Below are positions 7,255-12,989 of a DNA stretch of 17,018 nt, piece by piece; positions within the stretch are counted from its first letter, which is position 1; the number at the start of each line of letters is the position of its first letter. This DNA comes from Candidatus Gastranaerophilales bacterium (GTDB taxonomy: Bacteria > Cyanobacteriota > Vampirovibrionia > Gastranaerophilales > Gastranaerophilaceae). The DNA is taken from assembly GCA_947628355.1 (NCBI GenBank), contig CANQZO010000013.1, forward strand, positions 1 to 17,018. Reading direction: 5' to 3'. The translations under genes and the position numbers were made by a program. The notes beneath the pieces are model-generated. The model searched no databases. It was not told the DNA's origin and saw nothing but the letters and a program-made list of their open reading frames with translations.

Positions 7255-7390
7255 TTGCGGATTTTGCGTAGAGTGATGAGCAGTAACACTGCTCAAACTC
7301 GTAGCAGCAAAGAGCCTTTTGAGCGGCTTAAATCCGACAGGATTTAAAAAGCGAAAATACAAGGCTCTGTATTGAGCAAAATTCAAGAAA
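7255..7390 (+). ncRNA. Candidate structured non-coding RNA downstream of the lysis operon
   Basis: No gene is seen between 7156 and 7755, but this part has many complementary arms: GAGCAGT / ACTGCTC (7278-7284, 7288-7294, 3-base loop), competing with TGCTCAA / TTGAGCA (7290-7296, 7372-7378). Inside the latter are AGAGCCTT / AAGGCTCT (7311-7318, 7361-7368) and TTAAATCC / GGATTTAA (7328-7335, 7340-7347, 4-base loop). All are perfect. The G+C content is above the surroundings. I see no clear promoter; the next intrinsic terminator on this strand is at 7528. I assign no Rfam family; strand is uncertain. Confidence 0.5.
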
Positions 7391-7527
7391 AGAGATTTTT
7401 ATATGCTCGGGATATTAAATTTTGATTTTAGGCTTGCTCATGGCTTTGGAAATTAGCTCAGATTTAATTTTTTTACTTTCTTTTTTGTTCTAATTTTCTT
7501 ATACTTTTTACTCTGTGTTACACAAAA

Positions 7528-7559
7528 GGCATCTTGATTTGTTTCAAGGTGCCTTTTTT
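7528..7559 (+). terminator. Intrinsic terminator
   Basis: Stem GGCATCTTGA (7528-7537) / TCAAGGTGCC (7544-7553) with one G-T pair, 6-base loop, then six T. It could end the structured transcript that starts upstream. Confidence 0.75.
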
Positions 7560-7612
7560 ATTGCCTGTCCAATCTGTCCGGGTGCTGTCCAAAAATTTTA
7601 ATCATTTTACAA

Positions 7613-7645
7613 AAGCCGCTTTGATTTTATCATTGCGGCTTTTTT
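7613..7645 (+). terminator. Second intrinsic terminator-like hairpin
   Basis: Stem AAGCCGC (7613-7619) / GCGGCTT (7635-7641), 15-base loop, followed by a T run to 7645. Together with the previous hairpin it insulates the small RNA promoter at 7669. Confidence 0.6.
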
Positions 7646-7668
7646 GTTGCTGTTTTGTAACATTACAC

Positions 7669-7696
7669 TTGAAAAAAAATAAAAATAATTTATAAT
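7669..7696 (+). promoter_or_regulatory. Promoter of the small antisense-like RNA
   Basis: TTGAAA (7669-7674), a 16-base spacer and a perfect TATAAT (7691-7696). Transcription would start near 7703, just before the first hairpin of the short RNA. Confidence 0.65.
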
Positions 7697-7702
7697 AAAA
7701 AT

Positions 7703-7783
7703 ACAGGGTGGCAGTTTGTCAAGCTGCCGGATAACCCTCAGAGATCTAACAGTTCCTATCTTTTATGATGGGAGCTGTTTTTT
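7703..7783 (+). ncRNA. Candidate ~80-nt antitoxin-like small RNA
   Basis: Delimited by the promoter at 7669 and a T-tract ending at 7783. Two hairpins: GGCAG (7709-7713) / CTGCC closed outside by GGGT / ACCC, then an intrinsic terminator. It contains no reading frame. It is antisense to the last 28 bases of the toxin-like gene (7756-7836, minus). It also carries GAGATCTAA (7741-7749), repeated at 7869-7877, which corresponds to the toxin mRNA leader; the RNAs can thus pair there too. The layout recalls par/Fst-type type I toxin-antitoxin loci. Confidence 0.5.
7748..7783 (+). terminator. Terminator of the small RNA, overlapping the toxin-like gene
   Basis: Stem 7748-7760 / 7767-7779 (AACAGTTCCTATC with GATGGGAGCTGTT, G-T pairs tolerated), 6-base loop, then TTTTTT. 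The stem contains the last codons of the minus-strand peptide gene. Confidence 0.7.
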
Positions 7784-7836
7784 AGTATGTATAAAATCAA
7801 AAAGATTAAAAATAATGCAATATTGAATTTATCCAT
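7756..7836 (-). CDS. Candidate type I toxin: 26-residue hydrophobic peptide
   Basis: ATG at 7836 with a very strong ribosome site (AAAGGGGGT, six bases upstream). The peptide is MDKFNIALFLIFLILYIL followed by a polar, basic tail KNSSHHKR: one membrane span and a charged end, the layout of type I toxins such as Fst, Ldr or TisB; no sequence homology is claimed. Its mRNA would start near 7945, giving a leader of about 108 bases with a TCGG / CCGA hairpin just before the ribosome site. An opposing small RNA overlaps its 3' end. A chance short frame in AT-rich DNA is possible, but start, promoter and antisense RNA together favour a real gene. Confidence 0.5.
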   Translation of the reverse strand: MDKFNIALFLIFLILYILKNSSHHKR

Positions 7837-7951
7837 AATAGACCCCCTTTCTAGTCGGACACACGCCCGAGATCTAAAGTGGTTTGAGACGGTGTTTCCT
7901 AAAAAGAGTTATCCTTTACCCTGTATTTATTTTTCAATGTTCTATAATCTT

Positions 7952-7991
7952 ATTATAATACTAATATGGATTAAATGCAATACATTTAATC
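7952..7991 (-). promoter_or_regulatory. Toxin promoter with palindromic operator
   Basis: On the minus strand TTGCAT (7980-7975), 17-base spacer, TATAAT (7957-7952). The -35 lies in a palindrome (7969-7991) with arms GATTAAATG and CATTTAATC around CAATA. The same palindrome, spacer and -10 recur at 9165-9204 before the LPD29-type gene, so both are probably bound by one regulator. Confidence 0.65.
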
Positions 7992-8021
7992 AAAAAATAT
8001 TGATAAAATTAGTTAAATTTT

Positions 8022-8414
8022 TTATTGTTTTTTATCAGCTCTCAACTTTTTTAAAAAGTCTAATACAAGCGGATATTCCTCATCAGTCATGCGGATTGAT
8101 CTTGCTTTCTTCAGCTCGCAATCCTCTTTTATTTTTTGTCCTTTTTTTCTGCCGGCTCCCGGTCTTGATCCGCCCCTGCCGCTGCCGCCTTTGGGTGCCT
8201 CATTGAGAATTTTTGCAGCTGCAAGCAATTTATAAGTATCATAATCGGGATCGGTTTTATATTGTTTTTTACATTCCTCAAAAAGTTCTTTGGGATCTTT
8301 ACCCATATTAATTGCAATAAAAGCCTCTTTCCACGCATCAACAAATTTGGGATCTCGAATTATATTTTTTCTTTTTATAAGCTCATTAATATTGTCTAAA
8401 ATATGATCAGCCAT
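8022..8414 (-). CDS. AT-hook / ribbon-helix-helix-like DNA-binding protein
   Basis: 130 residues from ATG 8414, preceded by AGGAG; an upstream in-frame ATG at 8447 lacks a ribosome site. The first 70 residues are helical (NELIKRKNIIRDPKFVDAW, then KELFEECKKQYKTDPDYDTY). Residues 76-92 hold a glycine/arginine segment GGSRPGAGRKKG, an AT-hook-like motif common in phage and plasmid proteins. Residues 105-126 (ARSIRMTDEEYPLVLDFLKK) look like a ribbon-helix-helix or similar domain. It is a candidate for the regulator of the two palindromes that flank its operon; that is inference. It shares the 12-base leader AGACAGATTATG with the LPD29-type gene. Confidence 0.7.
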   Translation of the reverse strand: MADHILDNINELIKRKNIIRDPKFVDAWKEAFIAINMGKDPKELFEECKKQYKTDPDYDTYKLLAAAKILNEAPKGGSGRGGSRPGAGRKKGQKIKEDCELKKARSIRMTDEEYPLVLDFLKKLRADKKQ

Positions 8415-8445
8415 AATCTGTCTCCTTTTTGTTTTAGTGTAGCAC

Positions 8446-8473
8446 AAAAAATCAAAGAGGGATATTATCCCTC
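8446..8473 (-). terminator. Terminator-like hairpin after the 50-residue gene
   Basis: Stem GAGGGAT (8457-8463) / ATCCCTC (8467-8473), 3-base loop; on the minus strand it is followed by TTTGATTTTTT. It overlaps the stop codon of the small gene and would reduce read-through into the DNA-binding gene. Confidence 0.6.
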
Positions 8474-8617
8474 AATCTCATCCTCATAAACTTTGATTAT
8501 TTTGCCGGATGTCAGCTCTATCTCATATTGAGGGAAATCATATCCGATTATCTCTCCGGATTTATAGCCTCTGTATCCCTCTGTCAATGTAATATTTTGC
8601 CCTATATCGTATCTCAT
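8465..8617 (-). CDS. Small hypothetical protein, SH3-like
   Basis: 50 residues from ATG 8617 with AGGAG eight bases upstream; a longer frame to 8674 would overlap the previous gene and has no ribosome site. The peptide (MRYDIGQNITLTEGYRGYKS, GEIIGYDFPQYEIELTSGKI, IKVYEDEIEG) is all beta, with G-D/E turns like a KOW or SH3 barrel. Function unknown; it belongs to the minus-strand module between the LPD29-type and DNA-binding genes. Confidence 0.6.
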   Translation of the reverse strand: MRYDIGQNITLTEGYRGYKSGEIIGYDFPQYEIELTSGKIIKVYEDEIEG

Positions 8618-8640
8618 AATGTTTGCTCCTATCTTTTTAA

Positions 8641-8660
8641 AAGGGAGATTGCTCTCCCTT
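8641..8660 (-). terminator. Short hairpin after the LPD29-type gene
   Basis: Perfect stem AAGGGAGA (8641-8648) / TCTCCCTT (8653-8660), 4-base loop, with a short T run on the minus strand. It overlaps the stop of the upstream gene; it may be an attenuator or a 3' stabilising hairpin rather than a full terminator. Confidence 0.45.
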
Positions 8661-9123
8661 ATGCTGCCTGCCAATATCCGCCCATTAAGTCATAACCTCT
8701 GAAAAGTCTCCAGGCTAAAATATGGCGGCTCATACTGTAATCATTAAAAAATTCTTTTACTTTTACATCTGAGTCAAATTGTTTGCCTGCATCTTTAGAG
8801 TCTAACCAGTTTAATATTTTTTCTATCATCTCTTCAGACGGTCTGTTTTCAACAAATACATATTTGACTTGAGCAACAAGATCATTGTTTTTATTGCTGT
8901 ACTCATAACAATCTGTCATTCCGTCAAAATGTCCTTCCTGGTACTTTTTGCAGATGTCTTGCACTTTTGACTCAAGCTCCGGATTTAAGTCTTTTGTATA
9001 AATGTCAACACTGTCTCCGCCTGAGTAGTTTTGTGATTTAACACTTGCCTTTACTCCTATTGCTTTTAATTCTGCTCTGATTGCCTTTGCTGCTTTTGCT
9101 GCATCTGTTAATTCTCTTGTCAT
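8659..9123 (-). CDS. LPD29-domain-like protein of mobile elements
   Basis: 154 residues. The start AAKAAKAIRAELKAIGVKAS, then VKSQNYSGGDSVDIY and the stretch EGHFDGMTDCYEYSN, fits my memory of the LPD29 domain (AK-IR--LK, VKS---SGG-S--V, FDGM-D). That domain is found in polyvalent proteins of phages and conjugative elements and also as a stand-alone protein. The C-terminal half (residues 95-154, with EMIEKILNWLDSKDAGKQFD and SRHILAWRLFRGYDL) is helical and unassigned. No catalytic residues are apparent. AAGG precedes the ATG. It is first in the minus-strand module, behind the palindrome-covered promoter. Confidence 0.7.
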   Translation of the reverse strand: MTRELTDAAKAAKAIRAELKAIGVKASVKSQNYSGGDSVDIYTKDLNPELESKVQDICKKYQEGHFDGMTDCYEYSNKNNDLVAQVKYVFVENRPSEEMIEKILNWLDSKDAGKQFDSDVKVKEFFNDYSMSRHILAWRLFRGYDLMGGYWQAA

Positions 9124-9164
9124 AATCTGTCTGCCTTTCTTTTTGTTTCTTTTGTTCTTACATT

Positions 9165-9204
9165 ATTATAATTGATTTATAGATTAAATGCAATACATTT
9201 AATC
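9165..9204 (-). promoter_or_regulatory. Promoter of the LPD29 module with palindromic operator
   Basis: On the minus strand TTGCAT (9193-9188), 17-base spacer, TATAAT (9170-9165). The 23-bp palindrome at 9182-9204 (arms GATTAAATG and CATTTAATC, centre CAATA) covers the -35 and is identical to the one at 7969-7991. The leader to the ATG at 9123 is about 35 bases. Confidence 0.7.
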
Positions 9205-9292
9205 AAATAATAAATAAAATATTTACAAAATGTAATACATTTAATCAAATAATAAATAAAATATTTACAAAATGTAATACATTTAATCAAAA
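9187..9292. repeat. 42-bp tandem repeats, about 2.5 copies
   Basis: Copies begin at 9187, 9229 and 9271, exactly 42 bases apart. Each starts AATGYAATACATTTAATCAA; the first two continue identically through ATAATAAATAAAATATTTAC, the third diverges after about 22 bases. Each copy carries the right half of the operator palindrome; only the first has the full left arm. They may be extra operator half-sites upstream of the LPD29 promoter, or iterons. Confidence 0.8.
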
Positions 9293-9359
9293 AAATAAAT
9301 GAAAAAATTATTTTGATTTGTCAAAAAAAATTCAACTCAGATCAAGTGATTTTTAAAAG

Positions 9360-9546
9360 GACCCCGGAGAGTTTATCGGCTCTCAGATATAACAAGGCAA
9401 AAAACACTCTATAAGCTGCTTTGAGGCGGACAAGGTACTGTGCCGGCAGCTCAGAGATCGGGGGTTGATTGTCCGCCCGCCAGCATTTTTTAACTCAGAG
9501 GATTTTTTAATCCTCAATTCAATAATGCTGCCGACAATCATTTTTT
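9360..9546 (+). ncRNA. Candidate structured RNA / attenuator with competing hairpins
   Basis: A GC-richer island in very AT-rich DNA with no reading frame. Arms: GAGAG / CTCTC (near 9367 and 9380); GGCGGACAA (9425-9433) / TTGTCCGCC (9469-9477), perfect 9 bp. Alternative fold: GATTGTC (9467-9473) / GACAATC (9533-9539), enclosing CAGCATT (9481-9487) / AATGCTG (9524-9530) and GAGGATT (9498-9504) / AATCCTC (9509-9515), followed by ATTTTTT. The second fold is terminator-like and uses the same bases as the first, as in riboswitches or attenuators. No gene follows on this strand nearby, so a stand-alone RNA or a replication/transfer origin is also possible. From 9547 to 9716 I see only AT-rich DNA. 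Confidence 0.45.
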
Positions 9547-9716
9547 CGATTTTTGGCGGCTTTTGGTCTATTTATTCTCTTAAATTTATTCAACAAAAAA
9601 ATATTTAATAAAAATTTGTAAAAAATATTGTAAAAAATAGGTTTTTGAACAAAAAATTTTTCTCAAAATTATTCAACTAAAAAAATAAAATCAAAATGTG
9701 GTAAAAATTTAAAAAA

Positions 9717-9881
9717 TTACGCAATTTTTAATTTTTTATACTCATCAAGCTGAAAATCAATATATAAGATATTTTCAGAGGTTAATTTATCAATAAATTG
9801 CTTGCACAAAAGTTCTAGTTTAGCATCTTTCTGTCCAGATTTAAAAGAGGACAACTTATGGTTCTCTTTTTTTGTAATCAT
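9717..9881 (-). CDS. Small hypothetical protein
   Basis: 54 residues, MITKKENHKLSSFKSGQKDA, then KLELLCKQFIDKLTSENILY, then IDFQLDEYKKLKIA. The composition is protein-like (amphipathic helices, normal charge balance) rather than random AT-rich translation. There is no clear ribosome site before the ATG. It may be a short real gene or the remnant of a longer one interrupted at the nearby repeat cluster. Function unknown. Confidence 0.4.
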   Translation of the reverse strand: MITKKENHKLSSFKSGQKDAKLELLCKQFIDKLTSENILYIDFQLDEYKKLKIA

Positions 9882-9935
9882 AGAATAAATATAGTTAAAG
9901 CACTTGAACTGTAGTTAAGTGAGTAGTTAATTGAG

Positions 9936-10050
9936 TAGTTTGATATTTACGGTTAGTATGATTATTACGGAAAGTTGAATTAAAACCATTCCCCTGCCTG
10001 CATTTCGGCTGTGTGTTTGAAGTGTACGCTTAGTTTGATTATTTCGCAAA
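9936..10050 (+). repeat. Left cluster of transposase-site-like repeats (3 copies)
   Basis: Three degenerate copies in the same orientation: 9936-9952 (TAGTTTGATATTTACGG), 9953-9973 (TTAGTATGATTATTACGG...) and 10029-10050 (CGCTTAGTTTGATTATTTCG...). They share the core TGATTATT with five copies at 16448-16708. The copy at 10029-10044 is repeated exactly, inverted, at 16448-16463 (16 of 16 bases). Read as one end of a Mu-like element. Just before them GTAGTTAA recurs (9911-9930) without a clear role. Confidence 0.65.
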
Positions 10051-10150
10051 AGACCGTTTTGAATTTATATAGTTTTATTTTGAAATTTTATTGTTTTATC
10101 ATAATTTTTATACAAAATCAGTAAATCCTGATAAAATCTTGTTGATTAGT

Positions 10151-10175
10151 AAAAACACTTATTATACATATAAGT
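10151..10175 (-). terminator. Possible terminator of the restriction operon
   Basis: AU-rich stem ACTTAT (10157-10162) / ATAAGT (10170-10175); on the minus strand it is followed by G and five T. It lies about 56 bases after the endonuclease stop. The stem is weak. Confidence 0.35.
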
Positions 10176-10230
10176 ATTTTAAAGCAAATATTCATTTATA
10201 TTTCGGTTTTTTAGGAATATATAAAATAGG

Positions 10231-12033
10231 TTACGCAACAACCAAACTTTTCATATAGTTTTCCCATTGAGTAATAACCGCAGGAATCTTTTGTTCAACC
10301 CAAGATGTAGAAGTTGCATCTGATATTGATAAAAGAATATCATCATACAATTGTTTTATATAGGTGTGCTTAAAATCTTTGTTAGCTCTTTTTATACTCG
10401 CTACTGTTTTCAAAATTTTTATCAACTGTTTAATTGTAATTGGAATAATTTTTTGTTTTGTACCTTCATATTCATATTTGACACTTTGATAATATGTATT
10501 TATAGTATCCCTATGCAAGAATGGTGCTACAAATAAACAATAGCAATCTTTGTTATTGTTAGATAACTCAAAATCCCTTAAATGTCTCATAACAGGTTGT
10601 CCTTCGTTATACCATTGATCACGACTTGATAACATAGTTACTTCACAGGTCGCATTAAAGCTATCATAATAACATTCAATGTCAGGAACTCCGGCAGGAG
10701 CAGTAAATGTTGGTTCATTATCATCACCAACAATGCTATTTGGTTTAATTAATAGAGAATCGTTAATTATATTTAAAGCAACATTTGTCCATTTTTCCAA
10801 TGCTATTGATGGTTTTAAATCTAAATTTCTAATATTTGATAATGCTTCTATAGCTTCATCAATTTTGGATAAATCATTATTATAATCAAACTTAATTTCT
10901 AAGTTTTGCAAACTAACACGTTTAGTTCTCAATTTAACAATGGCTTCTTTTATTTCAGATTTTGAATCAGGGCAAGTCAGGACTGTTTTCTCAATATGGA
11001 GTTTATTTTCTAAAGAATTTATATCCAACAGTATTTCATTAAAAATCTCTGTCAATTTTTCAATAGTGTCAAATGGCAAATCGTACGCTCCATAAGTACC
11101 ATAATACTTAATCCAGTCATCTTGCGTAAATTCTTTTGCTGCTCCATTATCGTTTTCAAGTATTGCATTAATTTCAACCATTCTTCTTGGCTCTAAATCA
11201 ATACAAGTATTTCCATATTTACCTCGAATATGAATATATTTTGTTATACGCATATACCTGATAATATTATCTGTATATTCTTTTGTGTTATTTTCCGGGT
11301 TTTGAAAAGAAAGCAAATATTGACTAATATAGTTTTTTCTATATATTTCTTTTGTTTCGTTATCAGGTTTTGCTTCATAATTTATTCTAAAATCAATTAC
11401 CTTTTGCGCAACATTATCAACATCTGTATATTTTTTTAATGATAATGCAAATATGCCAAACTCTACTTTTGTAAGGCCTTTTGCTTTCATCCCTCTTTGT
11501 ACGCATAATTCATTAACTTTTTTAATAAGCCTTAATGTATTTACAAATGGTTTTGAGTTCCATGTTCTGCGCTCAGTTTCAACAGCATTTGGGTATTGCA
11601 ATTTTAGCAATTGTTCAAACATAAATTCATCAAACGCAATTTCATTATTAAGTAATTTATTTCCGACATCAGTTATAACAATTTTCCTATTGCTTCTATC
11701 AACCAATCCTAATTTTTCTAGCGGAGACATTGATTGTCTACCTCGCATAGGAGGATCACTATAATTTTTTGTATTAAATATATCTTCTGCTTGTTCATAT
11801 GACATATTTATAGTTTTGTCTTTCAATAAATTTATTTGGTTTTCACTTAGTCCATTAAAAGTTTGCGTTGAATCAGTATTTAAATACTCTCTATTTTTAA
11901 TAAGAAGTATTTGAAATTTTATTTGTGTTTCAGTATTCCATTCTTCGTTTTCAATTTCTTTTGCAGTCTTTAGAAAGGCAGGAATTCTCTCTGCTTCTCT
12001 TATTGTTGTTGTCATACTCCATAATGTATCCAA
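10231..12033 (-). CDS. Type IIS restriction endonuclease / nicking endonuclease, BspD6I (BstNBI)-AlwI family
   Basis: 600 residues, the normal size for the family. The TTG start at 12033 is supported by AGGAG seven bases upstream and by Trp5, which aligns with the conserved N-terminal start of relatives. An N-terminal DNA-recognition part comes first; the catalytic domain lies at about 405-600. The active-site residues are Glu413, Asp451 (GVPDIECYY), Glu464 (CEVTML), Glu477 and His484 (EGQPVMRH). These match, with a constant offset of five, the residues I recall for Nt.BspD6I (418, 456, 469, 482, 489). The family cuts a few bases outside asymmetric 5-bp sites (GAGTC, GGATC); the actual site cannot be read here. 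It is last in an operon after two methyltransferases. No small second subunit, as BspD6I uses for the other strand, is present. Confidence 0.88.
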   Translation of the reverse strand: MDTLWSMTTTIREAERIPAFLKTAKEIENEEWNTETQIKFQILLIKNREYLNTDSTQTFNGLSENQINLLKDKTINMSYEQAEDIFNTKNYSDPPMRGRQSMSPLEKLGLVDRSNRKIVITDVGNKLLNNEIAFDEFMFEQLLKLQYPNAVETERRTWNSKPFVNTLRLIKKVNELCVQRGMKAKGLTKVEFGIFALSLKKYTDVDNVAQKVIDFRINYEAKPDNETKEIYRKNYISQYLLSFQNPENNTKEYTDNIIRYMRITKYIHIRGKYGNTCIDLEPRRMVEINAILENDNGAAKEFTQDDWIKYYGTYGAYDLPFDTIEKLTEIFNEILLDINSLENKLHIEKTVLTCPDSKSEIKEAIVKLRTKRVSLQNLEIKFDYNNDLSKIDEAIEALSNIRNLDLKPSIALEKWTNVALNIINDSLLIKPNSIVGDDNEPTFTAPAGVPDIECYYDSFNATCEVTMLSSRDQWYNEGQPVMRHLRDFELSNNNKDCYCLFVAPFLHRDTINTYYQSVKYEYEGTKQKIIPITIKQLIKILKTVASIKRANKDFKHTYIKQLYDDILLSISDATSTSWVEQKIPAVITQWENYMKSLVVA

Positions 12034-12044
12034 TGCTATACTCC

Positions 12045-12989
12045 TTAATAATTTATAATTAAAACTTCTTCAGTAATAGAATCTTTATCCTTAACTTGAT
12101 AATTTGAATTATTATAATCATAATTCAAGTTAATAACTCTGTATTTATTATAATTTTTATTAGCCCAATTTATAAGTATTGAATTTTCTTTTCCTTTGCA
12201 CCTCAATACATTTGATAGTGCAAATTTAATATTATTTGAGTGCAATTTATCAAGGAATTCTAACAGATCTCTTTCATCTTGTTCATTCCAACCACCTTGT
12301 TCATTGTAAGTAGCACAAGTAATTAAGTATGGTGGATCAGCATAAACAAAACTGTTTGAATTCAGCTGGGATATATCAAAATTTCTAAAATCATAATTCG
12401 AAAATTCGTATTTTTTTGAAGCCAGTCTTGTTATAAATTTATTCAATTTATCTTGCATTTTTTCATTAAAATCTCTTTTCCCAACAGGTAAATTAAATTG
12501 CCCTTGTCTGTTAAAACGAATTTGATTATTAAATGAATAAATTATTAGCACATATAACATCGCATAGTGGTAGTAGCCGGAATCTGGACTATTGTTGTAA
12601 TCTTCTCTTAATTTTAAGAACTTGGCTTTATTATATGGTGCTAATCCGTTTCCGCTATCACAACCATAATATTCATATCCATATTTTGCACTTTGAGATA
12701 ATCCATATTTTTCAATGATTTCATCAAGTAAATGTAAACAATCTGAACCTAGATTTTTAAACATATTAAATAGGTATGTTAGGTTATCATCAGTATCGTT
12801 TAGTATTGCCCTATTACTTTTTACATTAACACCTACATTTGCTCCTCCGCAGAACAAATCAACAAATATATCAATGTTTTTTGGAAATAATGGTAATAAC
12901 TGCGGAAGCAATTTAAACTTTCCCCCTGTATAATTCAAGGGAGATTGTATAATTTCTAAGTCCGTATCTTTATCTAAAAGCATTGACAT
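12045..12989 (-). CDS. DNA adenine-N6 methyltransferase, D12 (Dam-like) class
   Basis: 314 residues, full length. Motif X is NYTGGK (19-24), motif I DLFCGG (44-49) for S-adenosylmethionine, motif IV DPPY (218-221) for catalysis, and FNRQGQFNLPVGKRDFN (159-175) is the Dam-type loop. It protects one strand of the endonuclease site. It overlaps the previous methyltransferase by 16 bases, with a weak ribosome site, so translation is probably coupled. The endonuclease starts 11 bases downstream. Confidence 0.92.
   Translation of the reverse strand: MSMLLDKDTDLEIIQSPLNYTGGKFKLLPQLLPLFPKNIDIFVDLFCGGANVGVNVKSNRAILNDTDDNLTYLFNMFKNLGSDCLHLLDEIIEKYGLSQSAKYGYEYYGCDSGNGLAPYNKAKFLKLREDYNNSPDSGYYHYAMLYVLIIYSFNNQIRFNRQGQFNLPVGKRDFNEKMQDKLNKFITRLASKKYEFSNYDFRNFDISQLNSNSFVYADPPYLITCATYNEQGGWNEQDERDLLEFLDKLHSNNIKFALSNVLRCKGKENSILINWANKNYNKYRVINLNYDYNNSNYQVKDKDSITEEVLIINY

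Noticed and set aside
7290..7760. Attachment site attR for the tRNA-Ile element
   Set aside because: No stretch matching the tRNA 3' half was found here or elsewhere in the window by eye.
7787..8206. 139-codon plus-strand frame over the toxin leader and the end of the DNA-binding gene
   Set aside because: No ribosome site, low-complexity composition, and it is antisense to better supported genes and promoters.
9187..9292. CRISPR array
   Set aside because: Units are contiguous tandem repeats of 42 bp with no unique spacers, and no cas gene is present.
9425..9484. tRNA-like arms GGCGGAC / GTCCGCC with AGCTCAG between and a nearby CCA
   Set aside because: Only about 39 bases separate the arms, too few for D, anticodon and T arms; no anticodon stem or TTCGA loop is present.
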